Assembly: GCF_011764445.1 (NCBI RefSeq)
Contig: NZ_BLPG01000001.1
Span: forward strand, 5,518,001-5,582,000
Length of the DNA stretch: 64,000 bases
Source: Phytohabitans rumicis
GTDB taxonomy: Bacteria; Actinomycetota; Actinomycetes; Mycobacteriales; Micromonosporaceae
Direction of reading: 5' to 3'
Shown here one piece after another: positions 7,225-14,521 of the stretch. Every line of letters begins with the position of its first letter. The stretch's first letter is position 1. The translations under genes and the position numbers were made by a program. The notes under the pieces are model-generated. The model was not told the DNA's origin. It did not search any database and was given only the letters and a program-made list of their open reading frames with translations.

Positions 7225-8382
7225 GTGGCCACCCGTGTTGCCCTGCTAAGCAGGGATCAAATCGACCGACTTCCCGAGCGTGCTCGCGAAGTCGTGGAGT
7301 ACCGCAAGAGCGGCCTGAGCCTCAATCACATCCAGGGTTGCCCGCTGGATTGCGCCTACTGCATCCGCCACACCTACGGCCTCTGGGATCAGCGGGTGCC
7401 GCGTGCCCTCATGACCGACGCCGAAGCGGTGGATGAGCTGGTCAATCATCGCTACTTCCAGCCGCACATCACGCCGGTTCAGGTGTTCAACCGAGCAACC
7501 GACCCGTTCTTGCCGAACGTCAGGCCGCACACCTTCGCTGTGCTGGAAGACCTCGACGGCCGTGCACTGCGCAACCATGTCTTGGTCATCACCCGGCACA
7601 GCATGAAGCCCGAGGACATCGACCGACTCGGCCAGCTTCGCCACGTCAAGGTGACGCTGCTGTTCACGTACTCTGGCATCGACAACAGGACCATCGAGCC
7701 TTACCCGTCCAGCGTGGCCGCGGAGTCGCTGAAGCTCATGAGCGCGCCCGAGCGGCGGCGGTACCGCACGATCCTCTACTGGCGTCCGTTGGTACCTGGG
7801 CTTAACGACACAGATGAGCACCTTGACGAGGCGTACAAGCTCGCCCAGCACGCCGACGCCACGGTGTTTACCGGACTCTTCTACCGCGACCAGATCGCGG
7901 AGTACTACCGCGCTAACGGTCTGCCTGAGCCATACGAGGACACGGCGCGTCGGAAGATCGTGCCCGAAACCTTGGAGCGGCGGGTCTTGGTCGCCTTCGA
8001 CAGCGGGACGCCGTTGTTCCGCAAGACCTCGTGCGCCGTCGCGTACGCGCATGGTCTTCCCGACTACAACGGCCACTACGGCATCCGTGAATTGTGCGAC
8101 ATCTGCCCGCTGAGCCAGCTTGAGCTGTGTGCCAGCGCTCACCGCGCGCCATCACCCGACCAGATACGGCAGGTCGCCCGCGCTCTGCCCGAGGCTCGTG
8201 ATCTGGTGGTCGTGGACATTACAGAGCGGGCGGCCGTGGTATCCGGCTTGGAGACCGAGCAACCCCGCTATTACCTGCAACACGCGCTCGGTTTCCAGGT
8301 TCACGACGTGCGTCATCCGCACGTCCAGCGACGGCATGGCCGAGCCGACATCGGATGGAAGGACGGCAAGCAGGATGCCTGA
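7225..8382 (+). CDS. Radical SAM enzyme, SplB-like
   Basis: 385 aa. The 4Fe-4S/SAM motif is GCPLDCAYC (CxxxCxxC) near residue 40. It is followed by a TIM-barrel-like region with FNRATDPFLPNVRPHTF and NHVLVITRHSMKPED, resembling the spore photoproduct lyase-like radical SAM group. A C-terminal cysteine cluster (SCAVAYAHG, ELCDICPLSQLELC, about 270-300) may bind a second cluster. The GTG start at 7225 gives MATRVALLSRDQ. It overlaps the exonuclease start by 8 bp. Substrate unknown; DNA or nucleotide chemistry is suggested only by the neighbours. Confidence 0.8.
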   Translation: MATRVALLSRDQIDRLPERAREVVEYRKSGLSLNHIQGCPLDCAYCIRHTYGLWDQRVPRALMTDAEAVDELVNHRYFQPHITPVQVFNRATDPFLPNVRPHTFAVLEDLDGRALRNHVLVITRHSMKPEDIDRLGQLRHVKVTLLFTYSGIDNRTIEPYPSSVAAESLKLMSAPERRRYRTILYWRPLVPGLNDTDEHLDEAYKLAQHADATVFTGLFYRDQIAEYYRANGLPEPYEDTARRKIVPETLERRVLVAFDSGTPLFRKTSCAVAYAHGLPDYNGHYGIRELCDICPLSQLELCASAHRAPSPDQIRQVARALPEARDLVVVDITERAAVVSGLETEQPRYYLQHALGFQVHDVRHPHVQRRHGRADIGWKDGKQDA

Positions 8383-8953
8383 CTGGCACACGCTCACGTA
8401 CGTTGTCGTTGACGTGGAGGGCAACGGGCAACGGCCTCCCGACCTGGTGGAGTTGGCCGCCGTGCCGATCGTCGGCGGAGTCATCGGCGAACCCGTGAGC
8501 TGGCTGGTCAAGCCGGATACGCCGATCAAGCACTTCGCCACCCGGATTCACGGCCTCACAAACAAGGACGTTGCCGACTGCCCACCGTTCGCGGACGTCA
8601 CTGATCACGTGCTGGCTGCATTGGACGCTGACGCCCTGGTCGCCCACAACGCACACGTCGACGTTGACGTCCTGCGTCGCAAGCTCGGTGACTGGAAGGT
8701 GCCCGAGCTCTTCGACACGCTAAAGCTGGCACGTCGCTTGCTGCCGGACGTAGGCAGCTACAAGCTCGGGAGCCTGGTCGAGGCGTTCAGGCTGGCCGAT
8801 GAGATCCCAGAAGGGCTCACACCACACCGCGCGGCGTATGACGCGTTGGTTGCGGCACGGCTGTTCGTCCACCTCGCCGCCAAGGCACGGAGCGTGGAAG
8901 AACTGCGCGGCACCTCGGGAGGAGAGGGCGACGATGCCCCGGCCCTTTTCTGA
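8375..8953 (+). CDS. DEDDh 3'-5' exonuclease (DnaQ-like)
   Basis: 192 aa. Exo I VVVDVEGNG (Asp and Glu), Exo II VAHNAHVDVDVLR and Exo III HRAAYDALVAARL (His and Asp) form the complete DEDDh catalytic set. Stand-alone members degrade single-stranded DNA or RNA ends or small nucleic acids. The ATG at 8375 overlaps the radical SAM stop and the gene itself overlaps the kinase start by 20 bp, so it belongs to one translational unit with both neighbours. Confidence 0.85.
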   Translation: MPDWHTLTYVVVDVEGNGQRPPDLVELAAVPIVGGVIGEPVSWLVKPDTPIKHFATRIHGLTNKDVADCPPFADVTDHVLAALDADALVAHNAHVDVDVLRRKLGDWKVPELFDTLKLARRLLPDVGSYKLGSLVEAFRLADEIPEGLTPHRAAYDALVAARLFVHLAAKARSVEELRGTSGGEGDDAPALF

Positions 8954-9638
8954 CCATGCGCGGGGAGTGTTCGTCAGCGTTGATGGACCGAGCGGCGCCG
9001 GGAAATCGACCATCGTTCACCACCTGGCGCAACTCCTCGTCGCTGATGGCGAAGACGTCCACGTCACCGCCGAGCCTTCAGGCGGCCCCATCGGCATGCT
9101 CTGCCGCGAGTTGACCGAAACCATCACCGGTCACGCGCTGGCCTGCCTGTACGCCGCCGACCGCTACCACCACCTTGAGGTGGAAGTCCGGCCAAGCATC
9201 CAAGCCGGCCGGGTGGTGATCTCCGACCGCTACATCCCGTCCGCCCTGGTAATGCAGCGCTTCGACGGCATCGACCCCGCCTTCCTCTGGCACCTGAACG
9301 CCGAGGCCGACCGGCCCGACCTAGCCGTCATCCTCGAAGCCGACCCCGAGGTCATCTCGGAACGCCTACGAGAACGTGGCCCTCACAACCGCTTCCAGCT
9401 CACGCCCGGGAGCAGTCACGCGGAAGTCGACTTCTACCGACAAGCCACCGAACTGTTGATCCACGCCGGCTTCGACGTGCTGCGAGTGGACTGCAATCAA
9501 CGACCACCAGAGCAATCCGCGGCCCTCATCCGCGACCGGTTGATGACCTCCTTACCGGCCGAGAGGAGGGAGGAGATCCATGACCCTCGCGGTGGTGCCG
9601 GACCGGCGACCCTCACGACCGCTGGGCACCAAGGGTGA
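8934..9638 (+). CDS. Thymidylate kinase-like NMP kinase
   Basis: 234 aa. The P-loop is GPSGAGKST (about residue 18), the substrate loop is TAEPSGGPIG in the place of the usual EPGGT, DRYIPSALVMQRF carries the DR(Y) motif, and RLRERGPHNRF is a probable LID. The family phosphorylates dTMP; this divergent copy could act on another pyrimidine or modified nucleotide. The start at 8934 has the strong site GGAGGAGAGG upstream. It is surely not the housekeeping tmk, given its element context and overlap with the exonuclease gene. Confidence 0.82.
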   Translation: MPRPFSDHARGVFVSVDGPSGAGKSTIVHHLAQLLVADGEDVHVTAEPSGGPIGMLCRELTETITGHALACLYAADRYHHLEVEVRPSIQAGRVVISDRYIPSALVMQRFDGIDPAFLWHLNAEADRPDLAVILEADPEVISERLRERGPHNRFQLTPGSSHAEVDFYRQATELLIHAGFDVLRVDCNQRPPEQSAALIRDRLMTSLPAERREEIHDPRGGAGPATLTTAGHQG

Positions 9639-9783
9639 CGTTCTACGGGATGAGCTACGGCAGCTCGGCCCCAACAATCCGAAATGGCACGCGCTGTACG
9701 ACCGCCTGGCCCAGGCCGGCGAGCTGATGGGAGATCCAGCATGGTGGGCGGCCGAGGTCGCGACGTACAGGATCCCGCCGTGA
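9580..9783 (+). CDS. Small hypothetical protein (67 aa)
   Basis: The start at 9580 lies within the end of the kinase gene and has a good ribosome site (GGAGGGAGGAG). The protein reads MTLAVVPDRRPSRPLG then a helical segment DELRQLGPNNPKWHALYDRLAQAGELMGDPAWWAAE. No family recognised. Its stop overlaps the next start (GTGA). Confidence 0.65.
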   Translation: MTLAVVPDRRPSRPLGTKGDVLRDELRQLGPNNPKWHALYDRLAQAGELMGDPAWWAAEVATYRIPP

Positions 9784-10046
9784 CGGGCCTGCCGGTCGCT
9801 CTTGGCGACGTGATCGAGTTGGCCTCCCGCGATTACCGGTATGGCGAGGGCTCGCTGACTTTGCGGGTCACGAAGGTCGCGGGGGACAGCATGTCGCTCG
9901 GTGGCGAACCCTGGCTGGAGATTCGCGGCAGGGTGATCTTCCTCAATGGGTGCGAGGGGGACGAGCGAGTGATCTCCGTGCGGGTGTCCGCCCTGCCTCA
10001 CGCGAAGCAAATGGGCGCTCTCCGCGTCAGGCAGCTCGCGGGGTAA
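9780..10046 (+). CDS. Small hypothetical beta-rich protein (88 aa)
   Basis: It starts at GTG 9780, coupled to the upstream stop. LGDVIELASRDYRYGEGSLTLRVTKV resembles short proteins often seen beside XRE/DUF5753 loci and in actinomycete elements. An earlier ATG at 9741 is possible but would overlap the upstream gene by 43 bp. Function unknown. Confidence 0.65.
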   Translation: MTGLPVALGDVIELASRDYRYGEGSLTLRVTKVAGDSMSLGGEPWLEIRGRVIFLNGCEGDERVISVRVSALPHAKQMGALRVRQLAG

Positions 10047-10048
10047 GC

Positions 10049-10204
10049 GTGACCACCGTCTACTTCGGACGTGCCGCGTGGGATCGGATTGCCTGGACGA
10101 CGCAGGAACGGGACCGGCACGAGGCCAGCACCCGGAACGATTGGTGCCACACCTGCAACAGGCCCGCGCCGTGCGGCCCGTACCGGGCGTTAGCGCCGCG
10201 CTGA
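10049..10204 (+). CDS. Small Cys-motif protein (51 aa)
   Basis: A GTG start 2 bp after the preceding stop. The C-terminal half has WCHTCNRPAPCGPYR, a CxxC plus Cys pattern suggesting a zinc knuckle. It shares this kind of motif with the next two genes. Function unknown. Confidence 0.55.
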   Translation: MTTVYFGRAAWDRIAWTTQERDRHEASTRNDWCHTCNRPAPCGPYRALAPR

Positions 10205-10256
10205 GGCGGTACGGCCGGGCCACTCAAAGACGGGCCGGGAGCCAAGGAGGGACACA

Positions 10257-10475
10257 GTGACGACGTACAGCGCCGCCGAACAGCTTGAGCACGCGCAAAC
10301 GGTGATTGACCTACACGTCACGGCCACGGACGGGCGCTGTCGGGCGTGCGGTGCGTGGGGGCCGTGTTACCGGCGCGAGACTGCCGTCAAGCTGTTTTCC
10401 CGCTTCCTGCGGCTGCCGCGACGCGTCCCGGGGGCGAGCCGCCCCGAGCTGGTCGGCGCGAAGCGGATCGTGTAG
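10257..10475 (+). CDS. Small Cys-motif protein (72 aa)
   Basis: The GTG at 10257 is preceded by AAGGAGG at ideal spacing. It contains DGRCRACGAWGPCYRRE (CxxCx5C), a likely zinc-binding motif, after a short helix EQLEHAQTVIDLHV. The Cys-Gly-Pro-Cys pattern recurs in the flanking genes. Function unknown. Confidence 0.65.
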   Translation: MTTYSAAEQLEHAQTVIDLHVTATDGRCRACGAWGPCYRRETAVKLFSRFLRLPRRVPGASRPELVGAKRIV

Positions 10476-10478
10476 GCC

Positions 10479-10721
10479 ATGGGTGTACGTGACCCGCTCC
10501 ACGCTCCCGGGCGTCCGGGCTGGACGTGCCTCGCCTGTGGCGACGGGTGGCCTTGCGTGCAGCGCAAGGAACAGATCCGCGAGCTGACGGCCGGCGATCA
10601 GGTACTGATGTCGATCTACATGCGGACCTACCTCGGGGACGCCTGTGTCGATCTTTCGCACCTCGCGGTCGAGCAGGTCAAGGAGCGCCTTATGGGATGG
10701 GTGACGCCGTGTCCGTTGTAG
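10479..10721 (+). CDS. Small Cys-motif protein (80 aa)
   Basis: The start lies 3 bp after the previous stop. WTCLACGDGWPCVQRKEQI is again CxxCx5C, then a helical tail. This third consecutive protein with the same short motif suggests duplication or a shared partner. Function unknown. Confidence 0.6.
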   Translation: MGVRDPLHAPGRPGWTCLACGDGWPCVQRKEQIRELTAGDQVLMSIYMRTYLGDACVDLSHLAVEQVKERLMGWVTPCPL

Positions 10722-10960
10722 AGCCGGGCACCGTCGTCATGCTCAAGCCGGGGCAGTGGCGCGAGCACTGTTGCGGACCGCTGGCGTTCCGGCTGTGGTT
10801 GCGTGTCGAGCGGTGCGAGGTGGAAAGCGAGACTGAGACGAAGGTCCAGGGCGTTAGCCTCGATCCGGACAAGCGATTCAGCGGTGCCCATCGCATGGTC
10901 GTGACCGTCCCGACGCAGGTTCTCCCGCAAGCGGTGAGGAGTCTCCCGGCATCGGGCTGA
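10697..10960 (+). CDS. Small hypothetical protein (87 aa)
   Basis: The ATG at 10697 overlaps the preceding gene by 25 bp; a GTG at 10709 is an alternative. It is beta-rich (VEPGTVVMLKPGQW, FRLWLRVERCEVESE) and ends PQAVRSLPASG. Function unknown. Confidence 0.5.
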   Translation: MGDAVSVVEPGTVVMLKPGQWREHCCGPLAFRLWLRVERCEVESETETKVQGVSLDPDKRFSGAHRMVVTVPTQVLPQAVRSLPASG

Positions 10961-11041
10961 TTCGGCGGGGCGAGACGCGCTCGCCATCGTTGATCATGCG
11001 TACGTCGAAGCGTCCCACCGCGCAGGAGTCGACTGGCCCTG

Positions 11042-11257
11042 ATGACCGCCTCACGCCCAGGTCTGACCGATCGGCAGGCCGCGATTCTCGCCCTCGTCGC
11101 CGCCGGCGTCACCGCGCCCGCTGTCGCCACGCAGCTCGGCATCAAGCCAGAGACCGTGCGCAAGCAGCTCGCCGCCGCCCGGCGCAGGACCGGCACCACC
11201 TCGACGCGCGAGGCGCTGCTCATTGCCCGCGAACGTGGCTGGATGTCGCCCAGATGA
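11042..11257 (+). CDS. LuxR-type HTH protein (71 aa)
   Basis: Almost the whole protein is a GerE/LuxR-like helix-turn-helix: GLTDRQAAILALVAAGVTAPAVATQLGIKPETVRKQLAAARRRTG. There is no receiver or ATPase domain. It probably binds DNA directly or modifies another regulator. It is the last plus-strand gene before the bidirectional terminator at 11442-11477. Confidence 0.7.
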   Translation: MTASRPGLTDRQAAILALVAAGVTAPAVATQLGIKPETVRKQLAAARRRTGTTSTREALLIARERGWMSPR

Positions 11258-11441
11258 GTGACGTCAGGAACCGCGCAACCGCCGACCGGGTCGAGCCTAG
11301 TCGAACCCGTGGATTTGGTATCTGCTGCCTGTCGCGTTTGCACAGGTCACAGGGTGTGTGTTCACGCCGTTGTCACGGTCGCCGGTCGCCCAGTGTGGGC
11401 GTCTGTGGTCGCGTGCATTGTCCGCGGTACGGCCAGACGGC

Positions 11442-11477
11442 ACAGCGCCCGCCCGAGTCGCCTCGGGCGGGCGCTGT
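11442..11477. terminator. Bidirectional terminator hairpin
   Basis: A perfect 16-bp stem (ACAGCGCCCGCCCGAG at 11442-11457, complement at 11462-11477) with loop TCGC. It lies between the plus-strand block ending at 11257 and the minus-strand block ending at 11492, so it can serve both. The 11258-11491 gap holds no other convincing feature. Confidence 0.75.
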
Positions 11478-11491
11478 CCGTCGCGACCTGG

Positions 11492-11734
11492 TCAGGCAAC
11501 GAGGGTGGGCCTGCCGTGGTCGGCGTGCCACTCGGCGCGCTGGCGGGCCGCCTTCGCGCGGTACGCCGATGGCACCTCTGACGAGGGCACGAGCCGGACG
11601 GCGAGCCCCTGGGCGCGGTACCGGTCGCCAAGCGTGTGGTCGACGTAAGCGACACCATCGACGAAGAATGCCCACGGGCGGGCGTCGCCGCCGTCCGGGC
11701 CCTGCTTGCCGGGCCAGTCGACGCGGAACGTCAT
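11492..11734 (-). CDS. Small hypothetical protein with VAYVD motif (80 aa)
   Basis: It begins MTFRVDWPGKQG and contains RPWAFFVDGVAYVDHTLGDRY, then SSEVPSAYRAKAARQRAEWHADHG. The segment FVDGVAYVD is also in the upstream gene (FVEGVAYVD), followed in both by a V/PxxYxA element, so the two look like diverged tandem duplicates. The start overlaps the upstream stop by 4 bp (ATGA). Confidence 0.65.
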   Translation of the reverse strand: MTFRVDWPGKQGPDGGDARPWAFFVDGVAYVDHTLGDRYRAQGLAVRLVPSSEVPSAYRAKAARQRAEWHADHGRPTLVA

Positions 11735-12111
11735 GCCGGTGCCCCGTCCGGCTGCCAGGGTTCCACCGTCTTGGGCGCGATCACGTGCGGCCCGTGCGGG
11801 TTGGCCTTGCCTGCGTTGACCGGCACGCCGTAGTCGCCGGGGCGCGGGTCGACGGCGGCGTCGCGCGTCGGGGCGCCGAGGCGGAAGCTGCCCAGTGCGC
11901 GCAGCTCGGCTAGCGCCGCCGCGTAGTCGGCGGGCACCTGGTCGACGCGCTCGACGTCGTACCCACCGCTGCACCGGACGTACGCGAGAAACGGGTGTCC
12001 ATTGTCGACGTAGGCGACGCCCTCCACGAACCACACCGCGTCATCGCTGTGGTTTGTCGGCCCGTTTAGCGCGCGACGGTTTCCCTCGTTCTGAACCGTG
12101 ATCCTCTGCAT
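11731..12111 (-). CDS. Small hypothetical protein with VAYVD motif (126 aa)
   Basis: It reads MQRITVQNEGN, then DAVWFVEGVAYVDNGHPFLAYV and VDQVPADYAAALAELRALG, with a Pro/Gly-rich tail. It is related to the downstream gene in the central segment. It belongs to the minus-strand operon 13261 to 11492. Function unknown. Confidence 0.65.
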   Translation of the reverse strand: MQRITVQNEGNRRALNGPTNHSDDAVWFVEGVAYVDNGHPFLAYVRCSGGYDVERVDQVPADYAAALAELRALGSFRLGAPTRDAAVDPRPGDYGVPVNAGKANPHGPHVIAPKTVEPWQPDGAPA

Positions 12112-12130
12112 GGCTGTCTCTCCTTTGTGG

Positions 12131-12892
12131 TCAGATCGCGGCCGGCTCGGGCGTCGGCTCGGTCGAGCTGGTGAGCATCGACTCGATGCGGGCGGCCTGC
12201 CGCTCGGCGTACTGCGTGGCGATGGCGGCGCCGAGCCCGTCCGTGCGGCCGGTCACCCGGGCGTCCGCTGCGTCGAGCGCCGCGAGCGCCAGCGGGTGCC
12301 GGGCGGCCACGTGCAGGCGTAGGCGAGCCGACCGGCCGCGGCCTTCGCGGTCGCCGAGCACGCGCACCGCGGCCACCTGGAGCCGTTCCGTCACCGCGGC
12401 CGGGTCGTCCTCTCCTTGGTCATCGACGGCGGTGTCAAGGCTTGCCGGCGTGCGGGTGCGCAGGTACGCGGGCAGCTCGTCGAGCAGCGCATCGACGCCG
12501 GGACGGTCGCCGCGCCGCTCAATCTCGGCCACGATGGACGGCCACGACCGGCCGGAGTCGAGCAGGGGGCGCAGCCGGGCCCACGCCCGGCCGGCGCGGG
12601 TCTCGGCGAGCAACTGCGCGGTGTCGCTGCCCGTGGGGCGGTCCCCCTCGGTGGCGGCGGTCATCAGCGTCTCTGCGGCCTGGTCGACATCGCGGCGCAT
12701 CGGGGCCAGGCTCTCGGCGCCGTGCTGGCGCCACTTCGCGATTGCCTCGCGCTTGTAGGCCGGCGCCCACTGGTCGCCCTGGTCGATGGTGGCGATCTGC
12801 TCGGCGATCTGGTCGGCGAGCTGGCGCGCGCTCTCCGGCGCCTTGACCAGCGTGGACCAGGCGGACTGGATCTGTTCGATGGTGACGGGCAT
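12131..12892 (-). CDS. Hypothetical helical protein (253 aa)
   Basis: Mostly alpha-helical and charged, for example IEQIQSAWSTLVKAPESARQLADQIAEQIATIDQG. The middle carries ERRGDRPGVDALLDELPAYLR. No transmembrane segment, signal peptide or family motif is visible. Its ATG abuts the upstream stop with no gap, so it is co-translated with the 12893-13261 gene. It could be a structural or replication accessory protein, but nothing proves this. Confidence 0.7.
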   Translation of the reverse strand: MPVTIEQIQSAWSTLVKAPESARQLADQIAEQIATIDQGDQWAPAYKREAIAKWRQHGAESLAPMRRDVDQAAETLMTAATEGDRPTGSDTAQLLAETRAGRAWARLRPLLDSGRSWPSIVAEIERRGDRPGVDALLDELPAYLRTRTPASLDTAVDDQGEDDPAAVTERLQVAAVRVLGDREGRGRSARLRLHVAARHPLALAALDAADARVTGRTDGLGAAIATQYAERQAARIESMLTSSTEPTPEPAAI

Positions 12893-13261
12893 TCATGCCT
12901 CCTCGGTTGGGTCAGCCGCCCCTGTGGCGGTCTGACGTGGTGATGTGGTGGAACGTCCGCCGGCGGCTGCGTGCAGCTTGTCGACGGTGGCTAGTAGGCG
13001 CGCCTCGCGGGCCTTGCGACGGCGCAGTGTGGGCGAGGCGGCCTCGGCGCGGTCGGCCAGCTCGGCGAGCAACGCGGCGGCGGCCTCGGCGAGCTGGGCG
13101 CCGAACAGCCGAGCGGCCGGGTCAGCCTCGCGGGCGAGCACGGCCAGGGCGCGACGTAGCCGGTTGTCCGTCGCGTTCAGGTCGGCCTGGCCCGCGTAGC
13201 CGGACCGCGGGCCCCGGCGGACGGTGGGCGGCTCGACGCCGGTCACATCGACACCTCGCAT
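12893..13261 (-). CDS. Hypothetical helical protein (122 aa)
   Basis: N-terminal VEPPTVRRGPRSGYAGQADLNAT, then a long Ala/Glu/Arg helix (LRRALAVLAREADPAARLFGAQLAEAAAALLAELADRAE). First gene of the operon reading leftward from the iteron-like region, so its expression is probably controlled there. A GTG a few codons inside is an alternative start. Confidence 0.65.
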   Translation of the reverse strand: MRGVDVTGVEPPTVRRGPRSGYAGQADLNATDNRLRRALAVLAREADPAARLFGAQLAEAAAALLAELADRAEAASPTLRRRKAREARLLATVDKLHAAAGGRSTTSPRQTATGAADPTEEA

Positions 13262-13285
13262 GCGTGAGCACGCGCGCGTTTGGGA

Positions 13286-13299
13286 AGTGTCCGGACACT
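13286..13299. promoter_or_regulatory. 14-bp perfect palindrome, candidate operator
   Basis: AGTGTCCGGACACT is a perfect palindrome 25 bp upstream of the minus-strand gene starting at 13261. A dimeric regulator could bind here. Confidence 0.45.
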
Positions 13300-13310
13300 A
13301 CGCGCGCAGT

Positions 13311-13444
13311 CAAGGGAGCACGGGAGCGCACCGGGCAAGGGAGCACGCGGGCGCTCTCTTGCACTCTTGCAGCTCAGTCGCGGTGTCGAGCTGCGCAAGG
13401 GAGCAAGGGAGCAGAGCCGGGCGCCTCGCTCCCTTGCTCCCTTG
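13311..13444. repeat. Iteron-like cluster with 17-bp inverted repeat
   Basis: CAAGGGAGCA occurs directly at 13311, 13336, 13396 and 13404, and inverted at 13435 (with a near copy at 13427). The last copies form a perfect 17-bp inverted repeat: 13396-13412 pairs with 13428-13444 across a 15-base loop. The cluster fills the only gap in the Prim-Pol/AAA operon, so a replication origin is possible; a regulatory or terminator role is equally open. Confidence 0.6.
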
Positions 13445-13454
13445 GGATGTCCGA

Positions 13455-14521
13455 TCACGGTTCGATCACCCATAGCCATCCGTCGTCGACCTTCCGCGAG
13501 ACCACGCCCGCTTGCCGCTTGGCGCGCTTGAGTGCGTCGGGGCTTAGCCCGACCTTCCGGCCGGTGCCGATAACGTCGTTGGGCTTCGCCTCGCCGCCGT
13601 TGTCGACTAGGTGCCCGCGCAACCAGGCGGCGGCGTCGATGCGGTCGGCGCGGTCCTCGGGTGACTCCTGCGAGGCGTGGAGTAGGTCAGCGGCGGAGTA
13701 GCTGACCGGGCCGTCGTGCCACTCCACGCGGGCGCACCCGTGGTCGGGGCTGTCGACGAGCTGATAGGCCAGGCTCGGCGGCATGGCGGTGATGTTGGCC
13801 TTGGTGCAGGCGACGATCACGCGCGCCTCGTCGTCGGGGTCGCGGGCGACGGTGAATCCGAGGCGGGCGGCGCCGATGATGCCGATGGAGCCGCCGCCGC
13901 GATAGACCGCGTTGCTGCCCCGCCCTTGGATAGGTGGCGCACGAGGATGACGGCGGCGCCGATCTGCTCGGCCATCTTCGCCAGCGGGGCGAGGGCGCGC
14001 CGCACGTCCTGGTCGCGGTGCGAGTTGACGTCGCCGCCAAGGTAGGCCATCAGCGGGTCGACGATGACGACGGCGGCGCCGACCTGGTCGACGGCCTCGC
14101 GCACGCGCGGAATGTCCCCGGGTAGGGCGGGCATCCGGTCTACTAGCTGGCCGCTCTGCTCGTCCCGGTACGGAATCGCGGTCAGTGCCACGACCTGGGC
14201 GACGTCGGCGCCGGCAGCGTCGAGCCGGGGGCGGATGGTGTCGCCGAGCCCGTCCTCAGCGGAGAGCAGCACCACCCCGGCGGGCGTGCATCCGGGTTGT
14301 GCGTCGGGCCAGGGCTTGCCGTTTGTGACCCGGGCGGCCACGTCGAGGGTCATGGTGCTCTTGCCGAGCCCGGGATCACCGTCGATCACGTGCAGCTTGC
14401 CGCGGGCGAGGTAGCCGGGCCACAGCCAGTCGATCCGCTCCGGGGTGACGTCGGCGAGGTTCACCAGGCGCACGCCGGGTTCCGAGCCGTCCAGCTCGGC
14501 GAGGGTCGGGGCGTCGCTCAT
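13455..14521 (-). pseudogene. RecA/RepA-like AAA ATPase, apparent frameshift
   Basis: The N-terminal part (MSDAPTLAELDG...) has Walker A GDPGLGKST (about residue 50), a Walker B-like AAVVIVDPLMAYLGG and the motif ILVRHLSK, typical of RepA-like hexameric ATPases next to Prim-Pol genes. The frame then fails after SKGG; the expected continuation SNAVYRGGGSIGIIGAARLGF...VIVACTKANI runs in another frame to 13455. Restoring one C in the CCCC run at 13918-13921 rejoins them (SKGGGSNAVYRGGG) into about 355 aa. Probably a working helicase or loader with a base-calling error. It overlaps the Prim-Pol stop by 4 bp. Confidence 0.8.

Noticed and set aside
7225-8382. Radical SAM gene as a true viperin
   Set aside because: Its conserved blocks resemble the SplB-like group and it has a C-terminal Cys cluster; I see no viperin-specific motifs, so only an analogy in gene context is kept.
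11258-11581. ORF of 107 codons after the small LuxR-type gene
   Set aside because: It runs through the terminator hairpin at 11442-11477 and into the opposite-strand gene; only its first part could be coding and nothing supports it.
13311-13444. CRISPR-like direct repeats
   Set aside because: The repeat unit is only 10 bp, spacing is irregular, copies occur in both orientations and no cas gene is present.
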